Made by a program: the position numbers and the translations under genes
The notes under the pieces: model-generated
Told to the model about the DNA's origin: nothing
The model's database searches: none
The model's input: the letters and a program-made list of their open reading frames with translations, nothing else
Origin: Kitagawia praeruptora
Lineage: Eukaryota; Streptophyta; Magnoliopsida; Apiales; Apiaceae
Assembly (NCBI GenBank): GCA_037693485.1
Contig: CM075352.1
Span: forward strand, 23,618,001-23,682,000
Reading direction: 5' to 3'
Length of the DNA: 64,000 nt
In this document: piece by piece, positions 8,159 to 17,763 of the stretch
How positions within the stretch are numbered: the first letter of the stretch is position 1
Layout: each line of letters begins with the position of its first letter

Positions 8159-11100
8159 ATGGCAGCTCAGAGAAGATTACCTAAATCAGTAGCCTTCAAG
8201 TTTGGTGACTTTGATTTTATGACAAACAATCATGTTGCAGCGATTACCAACAAGGAAGGAGTGTCATCTGATTTTCATCCAATCATGGACTTTCTGGTGT
8301 ATGGACCATTAAGTTATGCATTGACAGCATCTCCACAGATTAATCAAGTAGCTGTTTCACAAGCTTGGGAGAATGCTGAGGTAATTGATTCTACTCAGAG
8401 TCAATCAGGTAAGATTGTTTTACATTTAGGACAAGATTTATTTGACATTACTGAATCTGTTGTTAGTTCAGTACTTTGCTTACCTGTTACTGATAGTTAT
8501 GAGAATGTACCATCTGATGATAATATAAGAACTATGTTGTCTGAATTAGGTTATAGTGGACCTCTAGATAACATGAGCCAGTTGAATAGAACTTTTCTTA
8601 GAAAGGAATGGTCTTTTTACTTTGATCAAATTGCTAAATGTTTTACTGGCAAATGTAGTTCTTTTCAACAAATTACTTCTGTTACATCACATATTGCTTA
8701 TAGTTTGCTTTATGACAGAGTAATTAACATTGGTCATATTATCTTAAGTCAGATGAGTATTAAACTTGGGTCAAGAGATCAAAACAGGAAAATGGTTTAT
8801 TATCATAGATTTATGCAATTGTTTATTAACCATTTTATTCCTGATGTTGAAGCTAGATTTGGTAGGGAACATTGTGTTTCTTCTTATGAACAGCAAAAGA
8901 GAATTTTCTCTGATATTACAAAGAAGGACAATGAAAAGAATCTAGATGAAATACCTGCAATTCATTATCCACATCATTTTCAGGTAATTCTTAACACTCA
9001 TCTTCCTACTATCTACAATTCTTCTTTCTTTTGTGATGAAATGGCTCAGGAATCTCAATTGGAGGAGAACCCACCTGTGTCTACCCAAGTAGCCCAAAAC
9101 ATCATAGTCTCTGAAACAATTCAAGAACCAAATTTTGATCCACAGCCTATTGTTTCAAAGAAACCAACCTCTGGTGTTTCTCAAAAGACATCAGTTGTAA
9201 GGAAGAGAAGATTTGTTGTGTCAAGTAGTAGTAGTAATTCTAGTGAAGATGATGATGATTTAACTCTTACAGAGAGAGCAGAATTGAAGGCTGCAATTCA
9301 ACTTTCTTTGTTAGCACAAAGAGATGAAAAACCTAGTCACAGCCAGGCTGCAGTCTCTCAAAAGGCTGTAGTTCTTAAAAAGGGAAAACAGTTACTGGAT
9401 ACTGTCTCTCAAAAGACTGTGTCTATTGAACAAAGATCTCATCCCAAGATCACTTCTGTGTCTACACCTCTTGAGTCTTCTCAGGATAAATCTTTTGCTC
9501 ACTATATCAGGAGAACAAGGAGAAAGATACAATTGTCACCTACACACACAGAGTCTAGTCCAACTAATATCATGCAGGTTTCTACAAATCAAGCTACATC
9601 TATGTCAGTATTTGACAAGAGAGATCTGGATATTGATTCTTCATGGGAAACTACATTATCATACAGACTGGCTATGGGACTAATTTCTCTCAAAGTGAAG
9701 TTGTCAAGGCCTGTTCTAGACTTTTTGGTTGAAAAAGTACCAAAACTTTTATTTCCAGATGAATATGGACTTCTACATCAAAGACTTGACTTAATGAAGA
9801 TGTATTTCTATGTATCTGTCAGAAGACAATTAGTCAAGAAATTTGGACTCTCGAAGCATGTTGCACTTCAATCACTTCATGCATATTTATTTGACAAGGA
9901 TGTAATTATTGAAGATGCTTCAGCTCAAGGTGAACAACTGGAGGAAGTAGATAGAGGGAAGCAGTCAACAGAAGATACTATTGCACCAGTGGTGAATAGT
10001 AGGAAAGATCAGATCACAGTCACTGTAACACAAGAACCATCTAGTCAGAGGAAGGATGACTCAGGAGCTGTGATAGCTGATGTTGAAAGGTCTTCTGTGA
10101 TGACTGAGAATGCAAGTGAGATACCCTATGATATGGGAGGAATGACTTTGGTTGATTTTTCTGAAGATCAAACAAATTTTGTTCAGTCAGAGTCTATCCA
10201 CCTTGAGGGTGTGTCTCAGCAAACAACACTTAAAGACGATGATATACTAACTATGGTGTCTAATGAAGTATTACTGAAGACATCAGAGTCTAGTAAACAA
10301 CCTGAAAGTGGTATACTGGAGCCTGTAGTTTCTGAAAGGAAAGAAGATGATTGTATGGGTTCAGAGACTATAGCAGCTCACTCCTTGGAGAAAACCTCAA
10401 GCCACATGCCATATGAGGAACCCTCTCTCCATGTGAGTTCAGGTATAAAAACTCCTTCTAAACTCTATTTTTCTGTAGGTCATGAGAGCACTTATCTAAA
10501 TTTGAGTGATACAGTTGAAAAGATGGACTTAGATCCACAATTTGAGCGGCTGGCTCCTGACCAGGCAAAAGGTGAGGTAGAAAGAGTGTTGACTTTAGAA
10601 AGTCAAAGTGAGAATGAGGGTATGGATGATCAACTCCATAGTGAGGGAGAGAAAATTAGGAAACCATCATTTGATTTCTGGGATCAGGTTTTTCCTGAAT
10701 CTTGGTCTGAAAATTTGGGTATGGATGCTGGTACTTATTCATTCATCAAAATGTATCAGAAGAATGACCTAGCACATCACAATGCAAAGCCAGAAGTTAA
10801 AGCTCAGAAGCAAAAGGAGAGGCTTGCAGAAATCATTAACAGAAGAGGTACCAGGATAAAGCAATCTCTTGATACATATGTACCAGATGAAGATCCTAAT
10901 GATCCTAGTGTTCCTTTGTATGTACTTCCAATATCAGCTAGAATTGAGACATCAACAGTCTTTGATCACTCTAAGGAGGAGTCAGGATTTGAAGATGTTA
11001 GTACACAGAATACTGGTGAAGGAGATGATGATCATGTTTCAGTTCCAGAACAGAAAGATGAAGACGTTGATACTTCTAATCAGGTTTTATTACTTGAATA

Positions 11101-11455
11101 TCATACAACTCAAGCAACTTCTTCTACAAGACTTGAAGATAAAGTTCTTTCTGATTCTGATACTGAAGATACTAGAAGCACTTCCAACATTGAAGTTCAT
11201 TCTGATGTTTTGAAAGATATTCAGAATTCTCAAATTGCTATTCAAACAAGACTTCAATCACTTGAAGATAACCAAGTCACAATTATGGAAAATCAAGCAG
11301 TTCTTATGAATCTCATTTGTTCTGTTTCTGAATCTCTTGGAATTAATGTTGCTGATGTCAAAAAGGGGGAGATAAAGACAATTCAAAGACAACAACAACA
11401 CTACCAGACTGAAGGAGATAAAGATAAATCTAAAGCTGGGGGAGATAAAGATTAG
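8159..11455 (+). CDS. Sirevirus extra (env-like position) ORF, 1098 aa
   Basis: Intact ORF starting with ATG at 8159, 1.45 kb downstream of pol and before the 3' LTR, where some Sireviruses carry the so-called envelope-like gene. Layout: a folded-looking N-terminal region (about 1-280); a basic RKRR patch and Ser/Asp-rich stretch (about 345-367); a short helix at 375-390 matching the ubiquitin-interacting-motif pattern (L-x-x-A-x-x-x-S); a second folded region (about 500-595); a long acidic, probably disordered region; and a coiled-coil-like segment near 1015-1065. I see no signal peptide and no hydrophobic segment long enough for a membrane anchor, so an envelope role is not supported here. 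The last codons overlap a purine-rich 49-bp tandem repeat. Function unknown. Confidence 0.85.
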   Translation: MAAQRRLPKSVAFKFGDFDFMTNNHVAAITNKEGVSSDFHPIMDFLVYGPLSYALTASPQINQVAVSQAWENAEVIDSTQSQSGKIVLHLGQDLFDITESVVSSVLCLPVTDSYENVPSDDNIRTMLSELGYSGPLDNMSQLNRTFLRKEWSFYFDQIAKCFTGKCSSFQQITSVTSHIAYSLLYDRVINIGHIILSQMSIKLGSRDQNRKMVYYHRFMQLFINHFIPDVEARFGREHCVSSYEQQKRIFSDITKKDNEKNLDEIPAIHYPHHFQVILNTHLPTIYNSSFFCDEMAQESQLEENPPVSTQVAQNIIVSETIQEPNFDPQPIVSKKPTSGVSQKTSVVRKRRFVVSSSSSNSSEDDDDLTLTERAELKAAIQLSLLAQRDEKPSHSQAAVSQKAVVLKKGKQLLDTVSQKTVSIEQRSHPKITSVSTPLESSQDKSFAHYIRRTRRKIQLSPTHTESSPTNIMQVSTNQATSMSVFDKRDLDIDSSWETTLSYRLAMGLISLKVKLSRPVLDFLVEKVPKLLFPDEYGLLHQRLDLMKMYFYVSVRRQLVKKFGLSKHVALQSLHAYLFDKDVIIEDASAQGEQLEEVDRGKQSTEDTIAPVVNSRKDQITVTVTQEPSSQRKDDSGAVIADVERSSVMTENASEIPYDMGGMTLVDFSEDQTNFVQSESIHLEGVSQQTTLKDDDILTMVSNEVLLKTSESSKQPESGILEPVVSERKEDDCMGSETIAAHSLEKTSSHMPYEEPSLHVSSGIKTPSKLYFSVGHESTYLNLSDTVEKMDLDPQFERLAPDQAKGEVERVLTLESQSENEGMDDQLHSEGEKIRKPSFDFWDQVFPESWSENLGMDAGTYSFIKMYQKNDLAHHNAKPEVKAQKQKERLAEIINRRGTRIKQSLDTYVPDEDPNDPSVPLYVLPISARIETSTVFDHSKEESGFEDVSTQNTGEGDDDHVSVPEQKDEDVDTSNQVLLLEYHTTQATSSTRLEDKVLSDSDTEDTRSTSNIEVHSDVLKDIQNSQIAIQTRLQSLEDNQVTIMENQAVLMNLICSVSESLGINVADVKKGEIKTIQRQQQHYQTEGDKDKSKAGGDKD

Positions 11456-11531
11456 ACAAATGGTAGTAAAAAGAAGAACCAGAGCTGGGGGAGATAAAGA
11501 TTAGACAAATGGTAGTAAAAAGAAGAACCAG
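11434..11531 (+). repeat. 49-bp tandem duplication carrying polypurine tracts
   Basis: Two identical 49-bp units (11434-11482, 11483-11531), each beginning AGCTGGGGGAGATAAAG. The first unit contains the stop codon of the extra ORF. GGGGGAGAT also occurs at about 11367 and just before the 3' LTR, giving four purine tracts. Multiple polypurine tracts upstream of the 3' LTR are a described Sirevirus trait. Confidence 0.9.
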
Positions 11532-11743
11532 GAGTGACAGTGGTGAATCTCAGCTAGGAAGTGGTAAAGGAAGAGCAGCATTAATAGTTAAAATTCTTTC
11601 TTCTAAGTACTAGATAAATGTCTACATCTGTGAAGGAGGTACTTAACTTCATAATTCTACATTCATAAATTCTATTCTGGTTGTATTGTTATATGTTTTG
11701 ACATCCACAACTTAGATTTATGCTTCAGATTGTAAAGCATAAA

Positions 11744-11754
11744 TAGGGGGAGAT
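11744..11754 (+). other. Polypurine tract of inner Sirevirus
   Basis: AGGGGGAGAT ends immediately before the 3' LTR begins (TGTTAG at 11755). This is the expected primer for plus-strand DNA synthesis. Confidence 0.9.
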
Positions 11755-12497
11755 TGTTAGGAATAATTCATAAGTTGTGATGTTAAGAATAGAATTTACA
11801 CATTATACTTCTTGTAATCCTGATCTTATAAAGGATTTAGCACTGTATATAGGTTTTATGTGTAAAACAGTTATCTGTATAGTTTAATCAGGAATGAACA
11901 GTGTATCGGAGACTACATGTCAGGAACAGAGAGCAAATCCTGATGACGTGTCCAATACTGATGGTTGATCAGATACTGATGCAGTGTGCAGATCCTGATA
12001 TCAGTCGTGTTACTGATGATGTCATTATGGATGCTACAGAAACTGGCAAGTGCTATAAAACAGGATCGTTGTTTGAAGAACAAGCAAGAAGATATTATGA
12101 AGGAAAGAGTTTTCTATTGAAGGAAACTATCGACTAGAAGGCAGAACATTGTCATGTATAGATTATATCTTTCTGTTATTAGTTGATAGGTAGCATTATA
12201 AATACTCTCTCAATATCATTGTAAAGAGTGTGAGGCATAAGACGAAATTGTGAGTTCGTGTGCGTAGCTCTGTATAAGGTTTGTATTCAAGAAGTTCGAA
12301 AAAAACAGAGAGATATTTTTATTGTCAGCAGCTGCTAAAGGTATTGTACACCTTTGGTAGAGTTTGTATTTGATCTTATTAATACAAACAAGAGTTTGAT
12401 TCATTCGTTTATTCTTGTTTTTATAATCAAGCAAAAATCAGACAGGATTATATAACTTGTATTCAACCCCCCCTTCTACAAGTTATTCGAGTTAACA
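11755..12497 (+). repeat. 3' LTR of inner Sirevirus
   Basis: 743 bp, same ends and length as the 5' LTR. Reading the two side by side I find two substitutions: G/A in TTCGAGAAG versus TTCAAGAAG, and G/T in ATATTTGTATT versus ATATTTTTATT. It is followed by the CATAC duplication and then outer-element integrase sequence. Confidence 0.95.
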
Positions 12498-13190
12498 CAT
12501 ACTTCTTTCTTCCTAGTGACATAATGTTGACAGGCCCAAACAAATCCATATGAATGAGTTGTAGGGGCTTGGTTATTGATGTCACTGTCTTTGTCTTGTG
12601 GCTTGTTCTTTTCATCTTTCCTTTTTGACAAGCCTCACACACTCCTTCTTGACAGAATTCAAGTGTGGGCATGCCTCTCACTAGCTCTCTTTTGACTAGA
12701 GAATTAATGGCTTTGAAGTTCAGGTGTGATAGTTTCTTGTGCCACAGCCAACAATCTTCATTTGATGCTTTTAAGTAAAAGCAACAAATTTTGTCCTTGT
12801 TTGCAGAATCCATATTGGCTACAAATAGGCTTCCCTTCCTTACTCCAGATAGAGCAAAATCACCAGTCTTCTTGTGGGTGATCAAACATTCATCTTTGTC
12901 AAAATCCACCTTGAATCCCCTATCAGTAAACTGACCAACACTTAGCAGATTATGCTTGAGCCCCTTGACTAGTGCTACATCTTCAATGATGACATTACCA
13001 ACTTTCAACTTGCCATATCCCAATGTGTTACCCATGCTGTCATCTCCAAAAGCAACCATTGGGCCAGCCTTTTCCTCATATTGTGATAGCAGGGCCATAT
13101 CACCAGTCATATGATTTGAGCATCCACTGTCCAAAATCCACATGACCTTCTTTTCACTTTCTTTGCCCTGCAAACACAAAGGTATTACTT
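12498..13190 (-). CDS. pol: Outer Sirevirus protease and integrase N-terminus (interrupted)
   Basis: Open frame on the minus strand in the -1 phase relative to gag. In order: protease active site WILDSGCSNHMTG, the GAG-pre-integrase zinc region (WHKKLSHLNF, CEACQKGK), and the first integrase catalytic aspartate in HMDLFGPVNIM. The true coding ends at 12498 after RKKY; the predicted frame continues out of register into the inner LTR. The remaining catalytic residues are at 280-1. The pol frame begins right after the gag stop, following a TTTGTGTTTGCAG acceptor-like sequence. The insertion disables this copy. Confidence 0.9.
13168..13183 (-). promoter_or_regulatory. Splice-acceptor-like site at outer gag/pol boundary
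   Basis: On the minus strand CCTTTGTGTTTGCAG is followed by GGCAAAG, with the CAG at 13168-13170. Its position and core match the site at 3371-3384 in the inner Sirevirus, although the surrounding coding sequence has diverged. Confidence 0.5.
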
Positions 13191-15686
13191 TTCCTTTGGT
13201 ACCCAAACAAGTTTGGGTCCATGTGACTTAGAAACAGTTTTATCATAAACAACATGCTTGTCAACTTTCTTGGCATTAGTCTTCTTGTCACTGTTAGAAG
13301 TCTTGGAACCTGAGGTTTCAGACTTAGGTGACAGAGGTACCTTCCTAGCTTTAGGAGGACTTGAAGACTTTGACCTGGTGTAGTGTGTGTGAGAATTGTG
13401 ACTGATACAACCATCAATGAATTGCCTTCTCAGATTGAAACAACTAGTCATTATATTCATATTGCATGGCATACAGTCAAATTTATCACAAAATGGTGCA
13501 TCTCTATGTCTTAGAGGCACAGAACAATCATAGAAAGGTTTGGACACACTACCAACAGGTTTCTTGCATGCATGAGTTAAATAATTGGTACTGAAACAGT
13601 TCTGACAAGTTTTCCTAGGGGCATTAGGCATATAAGCATAGTTGTTATCCTTGTTAATCCCTAACTTGCCATTTCTGTTCTGTTTCTTCTTAGTCACTTT
13701 CTTTTCTGATTCACTCTTCCCAGCTGAAACAAACTTAACAAACTTCTTAGGTCTTGACCTATCAATTACTGGCTCCTTGTCTTTTGACTTGACACTCTCA
13801 CTCTTGGATGATGCTTGTTGTTCATTTGATTGTGCCTCATCCTCATCATTCAACATTTGTTTGATGAGTAAGGCATCCTCATCAATTTCAAATGTTGGTT
13901 CCTTAAAAATTGGATTTTCAGTCTTTTTCAAAATATGAGGCACTTCCTCATGAACAACTGTGTCATCTTCAATGACAGCATAGCCTTTTCTCTGTTTAAG
14001 AGTGTCATAATCAAGTCCAATAGCAGCCTTGGGTTTTGCTTCAATTTTCTCACAGTAGGATTTCACTAGACCAGATGATTTCTTGAAAGTTTTTAGTTTG
14101 AATTCATTTTCAGCTAATTCATCCCTAAGAGCCTTTTCAACCTGACTAGCACACAAAACCTTATTCTGCAGATATTCAACTTCTTTCTTAAGGTTTTCTA
14201 TTTGCATAGCAGTTAGCTCAAGTTCCTCATTCTTTTTGGTTAACATTTCATTTCTAGTAGACAGTTTAGCAATCTCTTCATTAGCAGCAGTCATACTAGT
14301 ATGAATGTTAAACATTTCAACAGATAGTTGTTCAATCATGCATTTATACTCTGAAACAGACATGTCTATAGTAGTGAGAGATGGTACCTGAGGGTCTGAT
14401 GGAGATGTGTCATCCTTGGAATTGGCCCTCAAGGCATAATTGCAGAATTCTTGCTCCTCTCCATCACTGCCGGAATCATCCCAACACTTCCCTTCAGCTA
14501 TGTAGGCCTTACCTTGTGTCTGCTTTTTCAGAAGGGCCTCATACTTAGCTTCAAGCTCAAGATAATCTCTATCCTTCTTTTTAGGCTTCTTGCATTCACA
14601 AGCAAAATGCCCTAGGTCATTGCATCTATAGCACCTTACAGATGACCTATCCACATGGCTGGATTTAAACTTATTCTTGTTTGGTTTCACAGGTGCCTCG
14701 CTTTTGTTGAATGAATGGTTTTGGGTTTTGGGTTTGAAGGGTTGATTCCTTTTGAATATGATGTTTGGAAATTTTCTGGCCATGAAAGCATATGAAGTGT
14801 TTTCCATCCCATCTAGTTCTTCAAGAGTGTAAAACTCTTTTTCCTCCTTCTCCTCAACAGGTTCACTTATCTCAGGTTCAGTTTCTTCCTCTTCCACTAC
14901 CTCCTCTATCCTTAACTGGCTTGTGGATGCTTCTAGGTCTTGAATAGATTTGTTAACAATCAAGGCACATGATGTGTTTACCATTCTTCCTTGATTGGCT
15001 TGGATAGCCCTTTTCTGAAGTAACTCAAGCTCATAGGTTTTTAAGACTCCATAGAGCACATCATATGTAACTTTGTTCAAATCTCTTTCCCTTAGAGAAA
15101 TGACCCTTTGCTCTAGATGGTTTGGTGAGGATAGCAGAAACTTCATGTTTAACTCCTTGGTACTGTAAACATTGTCATTCATCTGCAACTCAGTAACTAG
15201 CTTGTGAAATCTCTCAAACATCTCAGTAATGCTTTCCTTGGGCTGTGCCATGAAAGCCTCATACTGTGTAACCAGTATCTGTTTCTTGTTTTCCTTAACC
15301 TCATCAGTTCCTTCACACAACACCTCAATGTGATCCCACATTTCTTTGGCAGATGTACATGATGCAATGTTTGCAAACATTGACATGTCCATGGAATCAA
15401 TGATAAGCAACATGAGGTGGCTGTCAAGAGCAACCTTCTCCCTTTCTGATTCTGTCCATTTTGATGGATCCTTGGCCTCATAAGATCTTGGGATAGTTGT
15501 GGTTCCAACAGTCTTCTCTGGTATCTCTTGTTGTGGAACAAAAGGACCATTCTTAAGAATCTCAGGATACAAAGGATGAGAGGCTTTGATGAACAACATC
15601 ATCTTTATCTTCCAGAGGTTGAAGTTATCTTTGTCAAACTTATGGACTTTCACCGTTCCTGTAGTCTTTGGTGTATTCGAACTCAT
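13185..15686 (-). CDS. gag: Outer Sirevirus gag, 833 aa
   Basis: Intact minus-strand ORF starting with ATG at 15684-15686, about 30 bases after the primer site. Copia gag core: FDKDNFNLWKIKMMLF near residue 20 and a MWDHIEVLCEGT block near 120. A canonical CX2CX4HX4C zinc knuckle starts at C352 (CYRCNDLGHFACEC). A long charged coiled-coil-prone section follows. Near the C-terminus are a degenerate knuckle (CQNCFSTNYLTHAC, histidine position replaced) and a further Cys-rich patch. It shares the overall plan of the inner gag but differs throughout. TAA at 13185-13187 ends it 15 bases before the CAG of an acceptor-like site. Confidence 0.92.
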   Translation of the reverse strand: MSSNTPKTTGTVKVHKFDKDNFNLWKIKMMLFIKASHPLYPEILKNGPFVPQQEIPEKTVGTTTIPRSYEAKDPSKWTESEREKVALDSHLMLLIIDSMDMSMFANIASCTSAKEMWDHIEVLCEGTDEVKENKKQILVTQYEAFMAQPKESITEMFERFHKLVTELQMNDNVYSTKELNMKFLLSSPNHLEQRVISLRERDLNKVTYDVLYGVLKTYELELLQKRAIQANQGRMVNTSCALIVNKSIQDLEASTSQLRIEEVVEEEETEPEISEPVEEKEEKEFYTLEELDGMENTSYAFMARKFPNIIFKRNQPFKPKTQNHSFNKSEAPVKPNKNKFKSSHVDRSSVRCYRCNDLGHFACECKKPKKKDRDYLELEAKYEALLKKQTQGKAYIAEGKCWDDSGSDGEEQEFCNYALRANSKDDTSPSDPQVPSLTTIDMSVSEYKCMIEQLSVEMFNIHTSMTAANEEIAKLSTRNEMLTKKNEELELTAMQIENLKKEVEYLQNKVLCASQVEKALRDELAENEFKLKTFKKSSGLVKSYCEKIEAKPKAAIGLDYDTLKQRKGYAVIEDDTVVHEEVPHILKKTENPIFKEPTFEIDEDALLIKQMLNDEDEAQSNEQQASSKSESVKSKDKEPVIDRSRPKKFVKFVSAGKSESEKKVTKKKQNRNGKLGINKDNNYAYMPNAPRKTCQNCFSTNYLTHACKKPVGSVSKPFYDCSVPLRHRDAPFCDKFDCMPCNMNIMTSCFNLRRQFIDGCISHNSHTHYTRSKSSSPPKARKVPLSPKSETSGSKTSNSDKKTNAKKVDKHVVYDKTVSKSHGPKLVWVPKEK

Positions 15687-15717
15687 GATCGTTTTTCTGT
15701 TTTTGAATAAACAGCCT

Positions 15718-15729
15718 GCTCTGATACCA
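15718..15729 (-). other. Primer binding site of outer Sirevirus
   Basis: On the minus strand TGGTATCAGAGC lies two bases after the LTR end (CAACA). It is the same tRNA-iMet primer site as in the inner element. Confidence 0.92.
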
Positions 15730-15731
15730 CT

Positions 15732-16964
15732 TGTTGAGTATTGAATACAGTAAAAGAATACAAAGGGGGGGTGAATGGATTCTTGAACTTTTCTCGTTCG
15801 AGTCTATGTAGCAAGAGTGTTTGTGTGTGCAAGATAGAAGATGCGGATAAGAATAACACAAGAAAAAATTTCACTTTAATCTAATATATTATTAGATAAA
15901 GGTTGCTACAATCTGTGAATACAAATGATAGTATTCTCAGCTTCGTTTTTCTCAGAGAGATACAGCTTGTAGTGTATGAAAAACTTGACTCACAAAGTTA
16001 CTAAGTTCTTGACTAAGGAAGTGAGGCTGTATCCTTATAGAACATGGATACAACCTACTTACACCAAATAAGGTAGCTAAACAAATTACTTTCTAGTCTG
16101 TCTATCCTTTTTGAGTAAGTGTCCAAACGGTTACAGATTTGACTTTGCAAAGCCTGTTCAGATCCACTTCTTTAGCCCCTTGTCTCTTCTATATCTCTCC
16201 AAGCTTCCTTGTAGGCTTTCCAGAGCACGTTACAGATTGTGGTCCATAAAGTGCATTAGCTTGTTGTTGGTTTCTGACTTGTACAATTTCTTCAGTATTT
16301 TGTTTCCAAGAATGTATTCGAGAAGTGACTAAGTAGTTGATTCGAGAACTAGAATTGACTTGATCGATAACTCTGAGTTCTCGAACACTGTTATATTGAC
16401 ATATCGAATTACTTCTCGAATAGCTCTTTTCTTCAGGATTCCTTGAGTTGTCGAATAGAACACTTGACTTATCGAATCCTTGAGATATCGAATAGCTTTC
16501 TGAGTCCTTGAGATATCGAATGGAACTTTGACTTGTTGACTCCTTGAGAACTCGAACACTACTTTGACTTGTTGACTTCCTGAGTTCTCGAATAGAGTAC
16601 ATTGACATATCGAATCTTTGAGATATCGAACAGTGTATTCAGAGATATCGAATAGTGTCTTGAGATATCGAATCCCTGACTTCTCGAATGCTGGACTTCA
16701 CGAATAGACAAATATACTTCTCGAATTGGTACTTAGGTAAATTCTTCATTTCTTCAAATCCCAACTGTGATTATTTGACAGTCTTTATCTTCTTGCTTGA
16801 GGCATGAACCTTGGAACTTCTTTCAGGCATTATTCTAGACTCTATAAGTACAGTTACACAACTAGGATTTGATGCCTACTACAAGTACAATACAAACAGA
16901 AACTCTACAACTAGAGGTTTCCTCGGTTAAGAGGTCATGTAAGTAATGCAAAGCATTACAAACA
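15732..16964 (-). repeat. 5' LTR of outer Sirevirus (about 1.23 kb)
   Basis: On the minus strand it runs from TGTTTGTAATGC (16964) to CTCAACA (15732), with complementary TGTT/AACA ends. The right boundary is inferred from these ends because the partner LTR is outside the window. A minus-strand TATAAGG near 16033-16041 is the likely TATA box. Between 16310 and 16720 there are about 18 TCGAA-centred motifs, including at least eight TTCnnGAA modules of heat-shock-element form. Confidence 0.7.
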
Positions 16965-17763
16965 ATTAGGCTTGTTATTAGATGTATACAGGCATGCCTC
17001 TGTAACTAACATAAACAACCCTAAACCCTAAGTTCATATACGGTTTATTCTTCATTCCGAATATTTTTAAAACCCGAAATGAAAAAGTTGAACCCCAAAA
17101 GTTAATTGTTGAACCCGTAAGGGAACAGATAAATTTAAAAATTTTAATTAAAAAATTTAATATTTTTAAATCCCAAATATTCAAACCCGTTGAACCCCGA
17201 ATGGAAATTATTTAATCCTAAATATTAAGCTATTACGTATTTCATGTGTGGGTATTAAGGTGTTATGCATTTGACATAGGAGTAAATTTTTTATTTTATT
17301 TTTGTTAAGCATTGGAAGAATGCGTAATAGATATTAGATTTGTTTTTTTTATTAAGCATCTTGCAAATGCCTAATAGCTGTTAAGCAGTTGCCAGATGCA
17401 CAATCCGTCGGTAATTTGGCCACATATTTACGCGCGTGGTATTTCAGTAAAAGCTCAAGATTTTTGTGATAATTATGTCATTATTTCAAAATTTTCCCTT
17501 TGAACGAAAATTTTAGGTTCCCTCTCAACAAAATTTTGTCTCTCTTTCTCCCCCCATTATTCAAAGTATACTCCCATCTCTCTTTCTCTTCTCTTGTTTT
17601 CTCTCTCACAATCTCTATCTTTAGTGCCTCTCCTTCACAATCTCTGTCCAAACCCTAACTGTATCTTTATTCAAGCCCTAATTTTATCTATTGTATTGCC
17701 CACACTTATAAATTTGAACCCTAATTGAATAATATCTTCAAGCTTGGAGTTAGGTTCGATTGG
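16965..17763. other. Host flank between two retrotransposons
   Basis: About 800 bases without credible coding sequence. 17510-17760 is CT-rich with AAACCCTAA telo-box-like sequence (about 17651) and further CCCTAA, like the promoter/5' UTR of a plant housekeeping gene. The gypsy element at 17764 interrupts it, and it appears to continue at 23504. Confidence 0.4.

Larger units (their letters stand above)
281..12497 (+). mobile_element. Full-length Sirevirus-type Ty1/copia retrotransposon (inner, nested)
   Basis: A complete 12.2-kb LTR retrotransposon bounded by two 743-bp LTRs (281-1023 and 11755-12497). Each LTR starts TGTTAG and ends TTAACA. A perfect 5-bp target duplication CATAC flanks it (276-280, 12498-12502). 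Internal order: tRNA-Met-type primer site, long gag with three zinc knuckles, AP-integrase, RT-RNase H, a 1.45-kb spacer holding an antisense ORF, a 1098-aa extra ORF, repeated GGGGGAGAT purine tracts, 3' LTR. Large size, extended gag, a downstream extra ORF and multiple polypurine tracts are known traits of Sireviruses (SIRE/Maximus). I count two differences between the LTRs. All main ORFs are open except for one frameshift between integrase and RT. It sits inside the integrase gene of another Sirevirus. Confidence 0.96.
12498..16964 (-). mobile_element. Outer Sirevirus, 5' half (LTR, gag, start of pol)
   Basis: Minus-strand Ty1/copia element running right to left: 5' LTR (15732-16964), tRNA-Met primer site (15718-15729), gag (13185-15686), protease and integrase start (12498-13190). 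It continues at 280-1 after the inner element's insertion. RT, RNase H and the 3' LTR lie off the left edge, so its own target duplication cannot be checked. The large 833-aa gag and the shared gag/pol boundary sequence place it with the Sireviruses. It differs clearly from the inner element in gag and LTR. Confidence 0.9.
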
